This document shows, piece after piece, positions 27,126 to 38,938 of a stretch of 64,000 bases of DNA. The number at the start of each line of letters is the position of its first letter. Position 1 is the stretch's first letter. The stretch is from JAEUQQ01 sp963697285. Lineage in GTDB: Bacteria > Acidobacteriota > Vicinamibacteria > Vicinamibacterales > JAFNAJ01. A program made the translations under genes and the position numbers. The notes under the pieces are model-generated. The model did not search any database. It was not told the DNA's origin and saw only the letters and a list, made by a program, of their open reading frames with translations. The DNA is taken from positions 1-64,000 of the forward strand of contig CAVONI010000011.1 of assembly GCA_963697285.1 (NCBI GenBank), read 5' to 3'.

Positions 27126-30100
27126 ACAGGCACAAGCGGCCGTCCCGGCCGACGAGGCGGTGCGGACGCGGCTCGAGTCGGAGTTCGAGACCAACCTGCT
27201 CGTCGAGGCCGGCGCAGGCTCGGGGAAGACCGAGAGCCTCGCGCGCCGGATGGCGGCGGGTGTCGCCTGCGGGGCGTACGACGTCGACCACCTGGCGGCG
27301 GTGACGTTCACGCGCAAGGCCGCCGCCGAGCTGCGCGGCCGGTTCCTCGAGAAGCTCGAGGAGCGCCACCGCGGAACGGAGCGCGCCGACGAGCAGCAGC
27401 GTCTTCAACGGGCGATCGACGGGATCGAGCGTTTCTTTGCCGGCACCATCCACAGCTTCGGGGCACGCATGCTGCGCGAGCGTCCCGTCGAGGCACGGAT
27501 GGCGCCGGGATTCACCGAACTCGACGACGTGCAGGACAACCAGGCGCGGATGCGCGCGTGGCACGACTACATCGCCGCCAGCCAGTCGAACCCGAACCTG
27601 CTCGAACTCCTCGAATCGGGGCTGAAGCCCAGGGAACTCGCGGGGGCGTTCCGGATCATCTGCGATCACGCCGAGGTCACCTTCGAGGCCGAGCCTGTCA
27701 CGTTGCCGCCGCTCGAACCGGTCTGGAGCGACCTCGACGCGTTCTGGGCGGCGCTGCAGTCCCACTTGCCGAAGCCCATTGACGAGGCGACCACCTGCCC
27801 GGTGCAGAAGTGCGCCCGGCTGTATCCGCAGTCGCGCAAGGGGGCGCGGCGGCACCGCGCCGCCGACCTGGCGCGCCTGCTCCAGGACTGGGAACGAGGC
27901 AAGAAGATCACGCAGAACCGCTGGGGCACCCGCGCGTCTGGCAAGGGCAACCTCGTCGCTGTCCAGGTCCAGGCGCTGATCGACCAGTTCCTGGCCGGCA
28001 CCGTCGCCCCGTTTCTCGTCGAGTGGCGCGCCTATCTCTACGCGCTCGTGGTCAAGGCGTTGAGCGAAGCCCGCGAACACTACGCACGCGACCGCCGGCA
28101 CCGTAACTGTGCGAACTACGGCGACCTGCTCGTCGAGGCGACCCGCCTCGTCCGCGAAGTGCCCGAGGTGCGTGCGGCCCTGCAGGAGAAGTTCACCCAC
28201 GTGTTCGTGGACGAGTTCCAGGACACCGACCCCGTGCAGGCCGAGCTGTTCCTGTGGCTGGCGTCGGCCCGCGATCTCGCGGGCGCGACCTCGGCGTGGG
28301 CGGCGCCGCTCCGTCCTGGCGCGCTCTTCATCGTCGGCGATCCCAAGCAGTCGATCTATCGCTTCAGGCGTGCCGACATCGTGGTGTACGAGAGCGTCAG
28401 GCAGCGCCTGCTGGCGACGGGCGGCGAGGTCGTGTCGCTCACCGCGAACTTCCGATCCCGACCGGGGCTGTGCGACTTCGTCAACGGCGCATGCGCCGCG
28501 GCGTTCCCACCGCAGGCGACCGCCGAGGCGCCGGCCTACGACGTCCTGCGCCCGTTCCGCCAGGCACCGGCGCCAGCCGTGCCCGCGGTGGAGCGGCTGC
28601 GGGTCAGTGGTGGCGTCGAAGGCGAAGCGCGCGCGGTCGCGGAGTTGTTGCGGCGCGAGATCGCGGCGGGACGACACGCGCCGAACGACTACCTGGTCTT
28701 GACGCGGGCGCGCACGCACCTTGGACTGTTCGCGACGGCGCTGCAGGACGCGCGCATTCCGGTCGAGGTCTCCGGCGCATCGTTGTTCACCTCGTCGTCG
28801 TACGTCGCCGCACTCGTGGACGTGCTCGCGTGCCTGGCCGATCCTTCCGATTCGCTGGCGCTGCTGCGCGTGCTCCGCGGGCCGCTGATGGGGTTCACCG
28901 ACGATGCGCTGTTTGCCTTCCGGCAGGCGGGTGGGCGCCTCGAGTTGTTCGGATCGCCCGAGATGACCGGCGACGTGGCCAACGAGATCCGTCGCCTGCA
29001 GCGATGGCACCAGCCCGTGCGCACGTTGCCCGTCGGCGCCGCGCTGGAGGTCATCCTCGACGAGAGCGGATGGCTGGCGCACGCCGCCGCCCATCCGGGT
29101 GGAGGCGAAGGGGGAGCCCTGCTGCAGGCCGTCGATCGCGCCCGCTGCCTGGCGCGTGCGGGAGCAGGCTTGCGCGAGATCGCGAACTCCCTCGTCGACA
29201 ACGACGAGGTCTCAACCGACATCGAGGCGCTGCCGCTCGAGCCGGGTCGGCAGGATGTCGTGCGGGTGATGAACATCCACCGGGCCAAGGGACTCGAAGC
29301 CAGCGTGGTGATCCTCGGCGACGCGAAGGGATGGCGCGACTGGCCTGTCGACGTGCACATCACGCGACGCGACGGCCGGGCCACCGGTGCGCTGGCGATC
29401 ATTCGCGAGACCGACGGCTGGGCGCGGACGTCACTGGCGCAGCCGCGCGACTGGGAGCACGCGTCGGCCACCGAGAAAGCGTTCCTCGATGCCGAGGTCA
29501 CGCGACTGCAGTACGTCGCTGCGACGCGCGCCCGCGACCGCCTGGTTGTTGTCGAGTACCCCGAGGCCAGGGAGAACAAGGCGTGGCCGCTCGTGCGGGC
29601 AGCGTTGGCGGGCATCCCCGCGGTGACGTGGCCGGCGGAACCCGTCCGGCCCGAGTGCGCAGGCGTCGCTGTTCGACATGATGCGTGCGCCGGCCCACGA
29701 ACTGGCCGCGGTGCGTGCGGCGCGTGATGCGGCAACCGCGGGGGCGCGGCTGCCGTCGACCCTGGTGACTTCGGTGACCGACGAGGTGCGCCTCGCATCG
29801 TCGACCTTGCGGGCGGCTCACGCGGGCGAGGATGTCGGGCGACCCGTCGCAAGTCCTCGTGCCGGATTCGGCGAGTCACCGGGCCGACACCGGCCGCCAC
29901 TGGGGCGCGCTGATTCACGGATTGCTCGAGCAGGCCATGCGTGCGCCCGCGACGTCGCCTGACGATCTCGCGCGGCTGGCACGGTGGCTGACGGTCGAGA
30001 CACCGGAACTGCGTCCGCACATTCCCGACGCCGTGGCGCTTGCCGAGAGCGTGGCGTCAGCACCGTTCTGGGCCGACGCGCGCGCACACGGCGACGTGCA

Positions 30101-30411
30101 CGTCGAAGTGCCGTTCACGCGCGTGGCGTCGAGCGCCGACCGCGAGCGGCTGGGCATCGAGCGGGCTGGTGCTCCCGTGATCGTGCGCGGCGTGATCGAC
30201 CTCGTGCACCGGGCGGGCGACGGGTGGCGCGTGGTCGATTACAAGACCGACCAGGACCGGGCGCAGAACCTCGCGGCGAAGTACGCTGCCCAGGTCACGG
30301 TCTATGCGGGCGGCCTGGGACGAGGCCTCGGCCGAGTCGGGCACCGCAGGCGTGACGGCGGCAATCTACGCGGTGCGAGACGGCGTGCTGATCGACGTTC
30401 CGCCGGTGTAG
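27118..30411 (+). CDS. AddA-like UvrD-family helicase with C-terminal nuclease domain (frame broken)
   Basis: This protein of about 1095 residues is a superfamily 1A helicase. Walker A is EAGAGSGKTES, motif Ia VTFTRKAAAELRGRF, motif II FVDEFQDTDPVQAELF, motif III GDPKQSIYRFRRAD, motif V VMNIHRAKGLEASVVILG, and motif VI YVAATRARDRLVVVEY. The C-terminal PD-(D/E)XK nuclease has VIDLVHRAGDGWRVVDYKTDQ. The frame breaks near 29665, 29830 and 30320; removing one base at each point restores the domain and ends AVRDGVLIDVPPV at the TAG 30409-30411. That stop lies in a GTGTAGGGGC hairpin repeat. The start is ATG 27118, or GTG 27112. Together with the upstream gene it forms an AddAB-like unit. Confidence 0.88.
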
Positions 30412-30491
30412 GGGCGGCTCCTCAGAGCCGCCCGGACGGTCGTGCCCGCAACACCCCGCGCCGGGCCGCACGGGGGTGCGGCCCCTACACC
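30406..30491. repeat. Two opposed GC hairpin repeats after the helicase gene
   Basis: The first copy (30406-30435, plus orientation) is a variant with arms GGGCGGCTC and GAGCCGCCC, and supplies the TAG stop of the helicase. The second (30462-30491, minus orientation) is a normal copy. The remaining sequence to 30640 holds no gene, apart from the AGGAGG site of the next one at 30629-30634. Confidence 0.7.
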
Positions 30492-30640
30492 TTGCAGGCG
30501 TTCTGCAGAGCCGGCCGGATGTTTCTCTCCGCCGTGCGCTGGTGCGTTCTGCCCGGTGACGCGTATCATGCCCACTGGGCTGACGCGTGCTCACACGCGC
30601 CGCAACGCGACCCGACCCGATTCCGTCCAGGAGGCAGACC

Positions 30641-32763
<2,123 letters not shown>

Positions 32764-32782
32764 CGCCTCCGACCGACGCGGC

Positions 32783-33343
32783 TTATCGCGGGTACCCGTC
32801 GGCGTCGAGGACGTTGCGGGCCTGCCACGCGTGCCGCCGCCCATGGGCCGCCAGGATCAGGAAGCCCGTCGAGGCCCGTACGACGAGCAGGCCCAGGAAC
32901 GGATTCCGGAACCGCGTGCCGTTGAGGTCAAGGTCTGCCGACGCGGCGAGCAGGTGACGAGCGCGCGCGATCGTCGCCGCGAACGGCGGCAGGACCCCGT
33001 CGACGTCGAAGCGCGAGCCAGGCTGGATCGTCCGTGGAGCGGGCACGCGCTTGCGAGGCGGCGGCTCCAGGTTCCGCAGGAACCAGCGGCCGCCCCATCC
33101 GGGGGCGAGATCGGCCTGGCGGAGACGCCCGAGGCGGCGGGCCCGCTCGAGCGCCGGTTCCATCGCATCGAGATAGGCCGTGTTCGCCTTCGCCAGGTGA
33201 TCGACGTTCTGGGCGATGCTCCAGCGGGTGCCGTGTTCTGGCTGGAAATTCAGCTGCGCCCCCGAAAGTCCCGAGACCAGGCCAGCGACGTGGTCCACCA
33301 GCGTCGCCAGGTCAGCATCCACGCGTTCAACATCCGGCGTCAT
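32783..33343 (-). CDS. DinB family protein (possible metal-dependent transferase)
   Basis: This 186-residue protein has the four-helix DinB/YfiT fold pattern. The metal-binding histidines are seen as H49 in NVDHLAKANTAYL and H167/H171 in AAHGRRHAWQARNV, matching the three-His site of the superfamily. Relatives include bacillithiol and mycothiol S-transferases and many proteins of unknown substrate. It converges with the histidine kinase gene 20 bases away and has a 360-base space upstream. The specific reaction cannot be told. Confidence 0.85.
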   Translation of the reverse strand: MTPDVERVDADLATLVDHVAGLVSGLSGAQLNFQPEHGTRWSIAQNVDHLAKANTAYLDAMEPALERARRLGRLRQADLAPGWGGRWFLRNLEPPPRKRVPAPRTIQPGSRFDVDGVLPPFAATIARARHLLAASADLDLNGTRFRNPFLGLLVVRASTGFLILAAHGRRHAWQARNVLDADGYPR

Positions 33344-33467
33344 CGCGGGCTCCTCGCCGTGCGGCCCGGCGCGCCTCGCCAGGCGTGTGGTTGACGAGCC
33401 CCCAGTCTAACCTGAGCCTGAACGTCCCATAAATCTCGCGCATGAAGCGGAGCGTCGCAAAAGGGTA

Positions 33468-33495
33468 TTGACGTATCGACATATGTGGATATAAT
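33468..33495 (+). promoter_or_regulatory. Strong sigma-70-type promoter
   Basis: TTGACG (33468-33473) and TATAAT (33490-33495) are separated by 16 bases, in the most AT-rich stretch of this part of the window. The 33344-33467 stretch before it has nothing recognisable. Transcription would start near 33502 and enter the structured leader. Confidence 0.75.
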
Positions 33496-33703
33496 CACTT
33501 CGACATCCGGAGCGGCTCGCGCCACATACACAAGCGGGTCCGGCAACCTGGGACGGACATCCCAAGGTGCCATGCCATTCACGTCCCGAGCGACGTCGGG
33601 TGGCGATGGGGTCTCGCGAACATCCGAGACAACGAATGTCCGATGCAGCCAACTGCATTCCCCGGGTGTCGTCCACCAGTCGTTCCAAGGGGGAGTTGAC
33701 ACC
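33496..33703 (+). other. Strongly structured 5' leader, candidate cis-regulatory RNA
   Basis: About 200 bases between a good promoter and a small gene carry a row of inverted repeats. Hairpin A pairs CCGGA (33507-33511) with TCCGG (33539-33543). Hairpin B pairs GGCA..GGGA (33542-33553) with TCCC..TGCC (33560-33571). Hairpin C pairs CCCGA with TCGGG (33585-33600). Hairpin D pairs GTCTCG (33611-33616) with CGAGAC (33625-33630). Hairpin E pairs ATGCAG with CTGCAT around CCAA (33643-33658). Stems A and B share bases and could be alternatives. No long reading frame fits. The core GGCAACC ... AAGGTGCC recalls the P3 region of SAM-I/SAM-IV riboswitches, but the rest does not match well enough to name a class. 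Confidence 0.5.
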
Positions 33704-34027
33704 ATGTCGTCCGTTCCGTCCGCGCGTCTCGAACCCTCTGCCAGCCCTGCTGCGCCGACGCCCAACGCCTTGCATGCGTTCGGCACGCAGACCGCGTGCG
33801 CGCGCGTGGAACTCGCGCTGCGGCCGGGCACCCGTCGCGCTTCCCGGCTCGGTCCCGACCATCACCTGTGGCGCAACGGGCGCCTCTGGTGGATCGCGTA
33901 CACGGTGCTCCACGACGGCTGGCGCCAGGAGCGCGTCCGGCACTCGCTGCACACCGACGACGTGATCGAGGCGCGCCGCCGGCGCGACGGCATCCTGTCG
34001 CAGTACGCCGTCGGCCTCGTCGCCTGA
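33704..34027 (+). CDS. Small protein resembling the N-terminal arm-binding domain of tyrosine recombinases
   Basis: The start is ATG 33704, preceded by AGGGGGAG, giving 107 residues. The first 55 residues are low-complexity Ser/Pro/Ala. The second half (HHLWRNGRLWWIAYTVLHDG, then RVRHSLHTDDVIEARRRRDGIL) has the pattern of the three-stranded arm-type DNA-binding domain at the start of phage-type integrases. No catalytic domain follows; the reading frame stops at 34027 and no recombinase is nearby. It may be a stand-alone DNA-binding protein or the remnant of a mobile element. Its own strong promoter and structured leader argue that it is expressed. Confidence 0.65.
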   Translation: MSSVPSARLEPSASPAAPTPNALHAFGTQTACARVELALRPGTRRASRLGPDHHLWRNGRLWWIAYTVLHDGWRQERVRHSLHTDDVIEARRRRDGILSQYAVGLVA

Positions 34028-34062
34028 TAGACCCCTCCGTCGCGGGACGTGATCGCCGCCAG

Positions 34063-34180
34063 GTGTAGGGGCCAGATGTAGGGGCCGCGCCCTGCGCGGC
34101 CGCCACGCGGTCGCGGACGAGTCCACGCCGTAGGGGCCGCACCCCAGCCTGCCCTGAGCCTGTCGAAGGGTGCGGCCCGG
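34063..34180 (+). repeat. Cluster of three GC hairpin repeats, one with a second repeat in its loop
   Basis: A truncated start (34063-34073), a full copy (about 34075-34101) and a third copy (34130-34180) follow each other in the 200-base gap before the deacetylase gene. In the third copy the arms GGGCCGCACCC and GGGTGCGGCCC are kept, but the loop holds GCCTGCCCTGAGCCTGTCG followed by AAGGG. The CCTGAGCCTGTCGAAGG string is itself a repeat known from many bacterial genomes. Confidence 0.7.
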
Positions 34181-34227
34181 CGCGTCCTGATGCCTGTTCA
34201 GGGTAGAGTGGGCGCGATGGAGACATC

Positions 34228-35052
34228 GTGCCCAGCCTGCGCGCTGTCGTGATGCTCGCCGTGCTGGTGGGCCTGGGCCCGGCCGGCATCTCGCGGGCGC
34301 GCTCCAGCGATCCGCCGGGTGCCGTCGCGGCGACCGGCGCCGACGTCGTGCGCAACGCCGATGGCGCCGTGACCCGCGGCCCGCGCGATGCGCGACGCAT
34401 CGCCCTGGTCTTCACCGGGCACGAGTTCGCGGAGGGGATGCCGACCATCCTCGATGAGCTGCGGCGCGTCGGCGGGCGAGCCTCGTTCTTCTTCACCGGC
34501 GACTTCCTGAGGAACCCGGCGTTCGCGCCGCTCGTACGGCGCGCGGTGTCCGATGGACACTCTGTCGGGCCCCATTCCGACCGGCACCTGCTGTACGTCG
34601 GCTGGGATCGTGACAAGCCCACGCTCGTCTCGCACGAGGCGTTCAATCGTGACGTCCGCGACAACCTCGACGCGCTCGAAGCGTTCGGCGTACGCGCATC
34701 CCGGGTTCGCTACTGGATGCCCGCCTACGAGTGGCACAACGGCGACATCGTGGGCTGGGCCAACGAGCTCGGCTTGCAGACACTCGACTTCACGCGCGGC
34801 ACGCGCGCGAACGCCGACTACATGGGTGACGACGATCCCAACTTCGTGTCGAGCGCGCGGATCCTCGAGAGCATCCTCGCGTGCGAGCGCAGCGATCCCG
34901 ACGGGTTGAACGGCTTCCTGCTGTTGATGCACGTCGGGGCAGGCCCTGCGAGGACCGAGCCCTTCCACCTGCGGCTCGGCGCCTTGCTCGACGAACTCGG
35001 CCGGCGCGGCTACCGCTTCGTCGGCGTGGACGACTTGTTGCCCGCGCGTTGA
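34228..35052 (+). CDS. Secreted polysaccharide deacetylase-like protein (NodB fold)
   Basis: The 274-residue product begins at GTG 34228 (or ATG 34252) with a signal-like N-terminus. The NodB fold is shown by ASFFFTGDFLRNPAFAPLVRRAVSDGHSVG and the metal-binding pair in PHSDRH. Motif 1, normally FDDG, is replaced by IALVFTGHEFAEG; this belongs to a known NodB subgroup with a FTGHE motif. The distal part has WMPAYEWHNGDIVGWANELG, FLLLMHVGAGP and GYRFVGVDDLLP. With the GH42 gene 27 bases downstream it forms a small polysaccharide-processing unit. Substrate and catalytic competence are not certain. Confidence 0.82.
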   Translation: MPSLRAVVMLAVLVGLGPAGISRARSSDPPGAVAATGADVVRNADGAVTRGPRDARRIALVFTGHEFAEGMPTILDELRRVGGRASFFFTGDFLRNPAFAPLVRRAVSDGHSVGPHSDRHLLYVGWDRDKPTLVSHEAFNRDVRDNLDALEAFGVRASRVRYWMPAYEWHNGDIVGWANELGLQTLDFTRGTRANADYMGDDDPNFVSSARILESILACERSDPDGLNGFLLLMHVGAGPARTEPFHLRLGALLDELGRRGYRFVGVDDLLPAR

Positions 35053-35079
35053 GCAGGCGAGGGCTGGGGACGAGGAATC

Positions 35080-37288
35080 GTGCGCAAGCGTTGGATGGTC
35101 CTTGCGGTGCTGATGCTGGGGATGCAGCTGGGCGCGCAGTCGCAGCCGCCGGCGCCCCCGTTCTTCCCCGTGGCCGTGTGGTACGCCGGCGGGATCGCGC
35201 GCGCGCCCATGGTCTCGCCGGTGGATGCGGAATCACCGCAGCGGTGGCGCAGCGATCTCGAACAGATCAAGGCGCTCGGATTCAACACCGTGCGCACGTG
35301 GGTCGAGTGGAGCCACGGCGAGCCGCGTCGCGGCGAGTATCACCTCGAGCAGCTCGACCTGCTGCTGCGCCTGGCGCACGACGTCGGGCTCAAGGTGATC
35401 GTGCAGGTCTACCTCGACTCCGCGCCCGAGTGGGTGGGCCGGTCGTATCCCGACGGCCGCTTCGTGGCGCAGAGCGGCGACGTGATCACGTCGCAGGCCG
35501 CGCCGGGATTCTGCGTCGATCACGACGGCGTGCGCGGCGCCATGCGGGGGTTCCTCGCCGAGGTCGCGCGCCGCGCGAGCGCATCGCCCGCATTCCACGC
35601 CTACGACCTGTGGAGCGAGCCGGCGGTGATGAACTGGGCGCAGCCGGCCTGGATTCCAGGCGCACAGTACCTGCTACTGCCAGCACACGCAGGAGCGCTT
35701 CCGCGAGTGGCTCCGGCGCAGGCACGGTTCGCTCGACGCGCTCAACCGCGCCTGGTACCGCACGTTCAGCGACTGGAGCGAGGTCGAGCCGCCGCGCTTC
35801 GGCACCATCCTGACGTACGCCGACTTCATGGACTGGCGGGTGTTCATCGGCGAGAAGATCGCTGACGACCTCCGCGCTCGTGCCGATGCCGTGCGGACGG
35901 TCGATCGCGCGCACGTGGTGACGAGCCATGCGCCGAACCCTTCGCCGGTGTTTCGCACACTCGCCGATCCGATGGACGCTTCAGACGACTACCTGATGGC
36001 CGCCACGGTCGACTACTTCGGCACCAGCTTCTATCCCAGGCTCACCTCGCCCGACCGCGACTTCCCGCTCGAGCGGCGTGCGCTCGTCATGGACGCCGTC
36101 CAGTCGGTGACCGGCGACGCGGGCTTCTTCGTGGGCGAACTCCAATCGGGGCCTGGCGTGCACGGCGTGATCGCAGGCACCCCGATCACCGGCGCCGACC
36201 TGAGCCTCTGGACGTGGGGGATGATCGCGCGCGGCGCACGCGCCATCAGCTACTACGCCTACTACCCGATGAGTTCGGGCTACGAGGCAGGGGGCTACGG
36301 TCTCGTCAACCTCGATGGCACGCCCACGCCGCGCAGCCGCGAGGCCGGCGACACGGCGCGCCGCATCGCCGCCGATGCGGGCCTGTGGGCGCGCGCGCGG
36401 CCGGTGCCGGCAGAGGTCGCGGTCGTCTTCAACCCGCTCGTGCCGCTGCTCGGCGGCGAACAGGCGTATGGCGATCGACGCGGCATGCATCGATCGGTGG
36501 CGGGGTATCACCGGATGTTCTTCGAACGCAACATCCCGGTTGAACTGCCCAGCGCGCGCGACCTCACCGTCGCAGGGCTCCGCCGCTACAAGCTGGTCAT
36601 CGTGCCGTACCCGCTCCTCATGACCCGCGAGATGGCGGCGGTACTGGGCGACTACGCGAAGGCCGGCGGTCACCTCTTCGTCGAGGCGCGGGCTGGCTGG
36701 CAGGACGAGCGGGGCCATGCGTCACCCATCCTGCCGGGCTTCGGCTGGCACGAGATCTTCGGCGTGCGCGAGACGCAGGTCGAGCCGGTGAAGACGGTGA
36801 ATGTCACGTGGAGCGCGAAGACGTTCGCGGCGACGGGGTTCGTCGAACGGCTGTCGGTATCTGGTCGGGACGTGCGCACGCTGGCGACCTTCGATGACGG
36901 CGCCCCCGCGGTTGTCGAGCGGCCGTACGGCGGCGGGCGCGTCGCGCTGCTCGCGACGTTTGCAGGCGAGCAGAACCAGATCGAACCCGTGGCGCAGCAC
37001 CCGCTTGCGGATGCGCTCGTGGAGTGGGCGGGCGTCGTCCGCTCGACGGTCACGAGCAGCGCCCCGATCGAAGTCAGGTGGATGACGGCGCCCGCGACCG
37101 ACGTCGTGATGTTGTTCAACCACGGGGCGAACGACGCGCAGGTGCGCGTGCCGCTGCCCGACAACACCCCCCGCGCACGCCTTCGCGAGCTGACCCGTGA
37201 CGACCGCGTCTCGCTCACTGGCACGCCGCCGATCCTGTCTGCGACCGTCCCCGCGCAGCAGGTCCGGGTCTACCGCATCGACCGCTGA
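35080..37288 (+). CDS. Secreted GH42-type beta-galactosidase (frame broken)
   Basis: The product of about 735 residues starts at GTG 35080 with GAGGAA upstream and a signal peptide (VRKRWMVLAVLMLGMQLGAQ). The TIM barrel shows GFNTVRTWVEWSHGEPRRGEY and LKVIVQVYLDSAPEWVG. The probable acid/base Glu is in YDLWSEPAVMNW and the probable nucleophile Glu in GFFVGELQSGPG. A trimerisation-like domain with YKLVIVPYPLLMT and a small C-terminal beta domain follow. The frame breaks near 35682 (TACCTGC for TACTGC), after which YCQHTQERFREWLRRRHGS continues the barrel. The export signal is unusual for GH42 and suggests action on extracellular beta-galactosides. Confidence 0.87.
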
Positions 37289-37318
37289 CCCATTGGGCGC
37301 GCGCCGGCCCCTCGCCCG

Positions 37319-38780
37319 TCAGTTCACGCCGCCCATCATCCCCTTGATGCGCGGCGTGAGCGCGACGAGCAGCAGCGCCATCGCCGTCGTGATGGCGAAC
37401 AACCCGCCGAACAGCGTCGCCGGCGCCAGGCTCTCGCTGAAGCCGCCCGCGAACCCCGCGAGCATGTTGCCCATCCCGATGGCGAAGAAGAACACGCCCA
37501 TCATGACGCCCGAGTACCGCGCGGGGGCCAGCTTCGACACCGTGCTCAGGCCGACGGGCGACAGGCACAGCTCGCCGATGGTGTGGAGGCCATACGTGCC
37601 GATCAACCACCACGGCGACACCTTGAGTGCCGGATCGGCCGCGAGCGCCTGGCTCGGGATGACGAGCAGCAGCATGCCGGCGCCCACGAAGAACAAGCCG
37701 AGGCTGAACTTCGTCGGGCTGCTCGGCTCGTGGTGCCGCAGGGCGATCCACAACCAGCTGAAGACGGGCGCGAGCAGCAGCAGCCAGATCGAGTTGACGC
37801 TCTGGAGCCAGCTCGATCGGATCGTGATGCCGAGGAAGTCCATCCGTGTGCGCTCGTCGGCAAACAGGTTCAGCGTCGTGCCCGCCTGCTCGAAGACGAA
37901 GAAGAACGTCATGATGAAGAACACGAGGATGGCCACGACCCACATCCGGCCGCGTTCCTCGGCCGTGAGTGGGGTGTGCACGATGTGCCTGTCGGCCGTG
38001 CGGGCGCCGGGCCGCAGGCCCACGTCGCCCAGTGCGCCCTGCCGCAGCACGTATTGAATCAGCCCGGCCACCATCGCGAGGCCCGCCATCCCGAAGGCGC
38101 ATCGCCAGCCGTTGGCGCTCCCGAGGCCGATCTGGCCGAGCGCCGCCACGAAGACCGGATCCTGCGCCATGAAGCCGAGGATCAGCGGGGCGATCAGGGC
38201 GCCGATGTTGATCCCCATGTAGTAGATCGAGTACCCGGCGTCCTGGCGTGGGTCGTTCTTCTCGTAGAGCATCCCGACCAGCGAGGTGCAATTGGTCTTC
38301 AGCAGGCCCGTGCCCATGGCGATTGCCGCGAGGCCCGGCGTAGAAGAGCGGCACCGGGCCCGACGCGAGGCCGAACTCGCCGAGCGCGATCATGGTGCCG
38401 CCGACGAGCACGGCCCTCCGGTAGCCGAGGAACCGGTCGGCGATCCAGCCGCCGGGCACGCTGAGGGCATACACGAAGAACGTGTAGAACGCGTAGATCG
38501 TGCCAGCGAGTTGCAGCGACAGGCCGAGCCCACCCGACTCCACGGGCAGGCGCATGTACAGCAGCAGCAGTGCGCGCATGCCGTAGTACGAGAAGCGTTC
38601 CCACATCTCGACGAAGAAGAGCGGCCCGAGGCCCTTGGGATGCTTGCTCAGCGCCCACAGTCCGTAGACGACGAAGGCCAGCCAGAGGCCGATGGCCACC
38701 GCGAGCGGCGTGAAGGCGCCGAGCGTGACCGGCACGAGGGCAGTGGGATCGGGTTGCAGGGCCAGGACGAATGGGGGCAT
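37319..38780 (-). CDS. POT-family proton-coupled oligopeptide transporter (frame broken)
   Basis: This inner-membrane transporter of about 487 residues takes up di- and tripeptides with protons. It carries the PTR2 signatures FVEMWERFSYYGMRALLLLYM and YSIYYMGINIGALIAPLILGFM, plus YAFYTFFVYALSVPGGWIADRFLGYRRAVL. About 12-14 membrane segments are visible. The frame breaks near 38338, where GCCGGGCC should read GCCGGCC (FYAGLAAIAMGTGLLKTN). The start is ATG 38780. The next gene on the same strand encodes a dipeptidyl peptidase, so the two may supply and import short peptides. Confidence 0.9.
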
Positions 38781-38884
38781 GGAGGCTTCCTGAAAAAGGC
38801 GCGCGAGACTACCACGCACGTTCGCGCTGGCGCAACGCGTCGTCGCCCCGGCGGATCACAACCGCACCGCCGGGCATGGGCCAG

Positions 38885-38920
38885 GTGCAGCGGCCTGCAG
38901 CCTGTCGCAGGGTGCGGCCC
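38885..38920. repeat. Degenerate GC hairpin repeat
   Basis: The sequence keeps the right arm GGGTGCGGCCC and a loop resembling GCCTGTCGCAGGG, but the left arm is altered. It lies between the POT and dipeptidyl peptidase genes and looks like a worn relative of the copy at 34130-34180. Confidence 0.5.
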
Positions 38921-38938
38921 GCCACGCCGGCACCGCGG

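Noticed and set aside
33496..33703. Naming the 33.5 kb leader as a SAM riboswitch
   Set aside because: Only the GGCAACC ... AAGGTGCC part is similar. The P2 kink-turn region and a closing P1 are not convincing and the gene context does not fit, so it is reported only as a candidate structured RNA.
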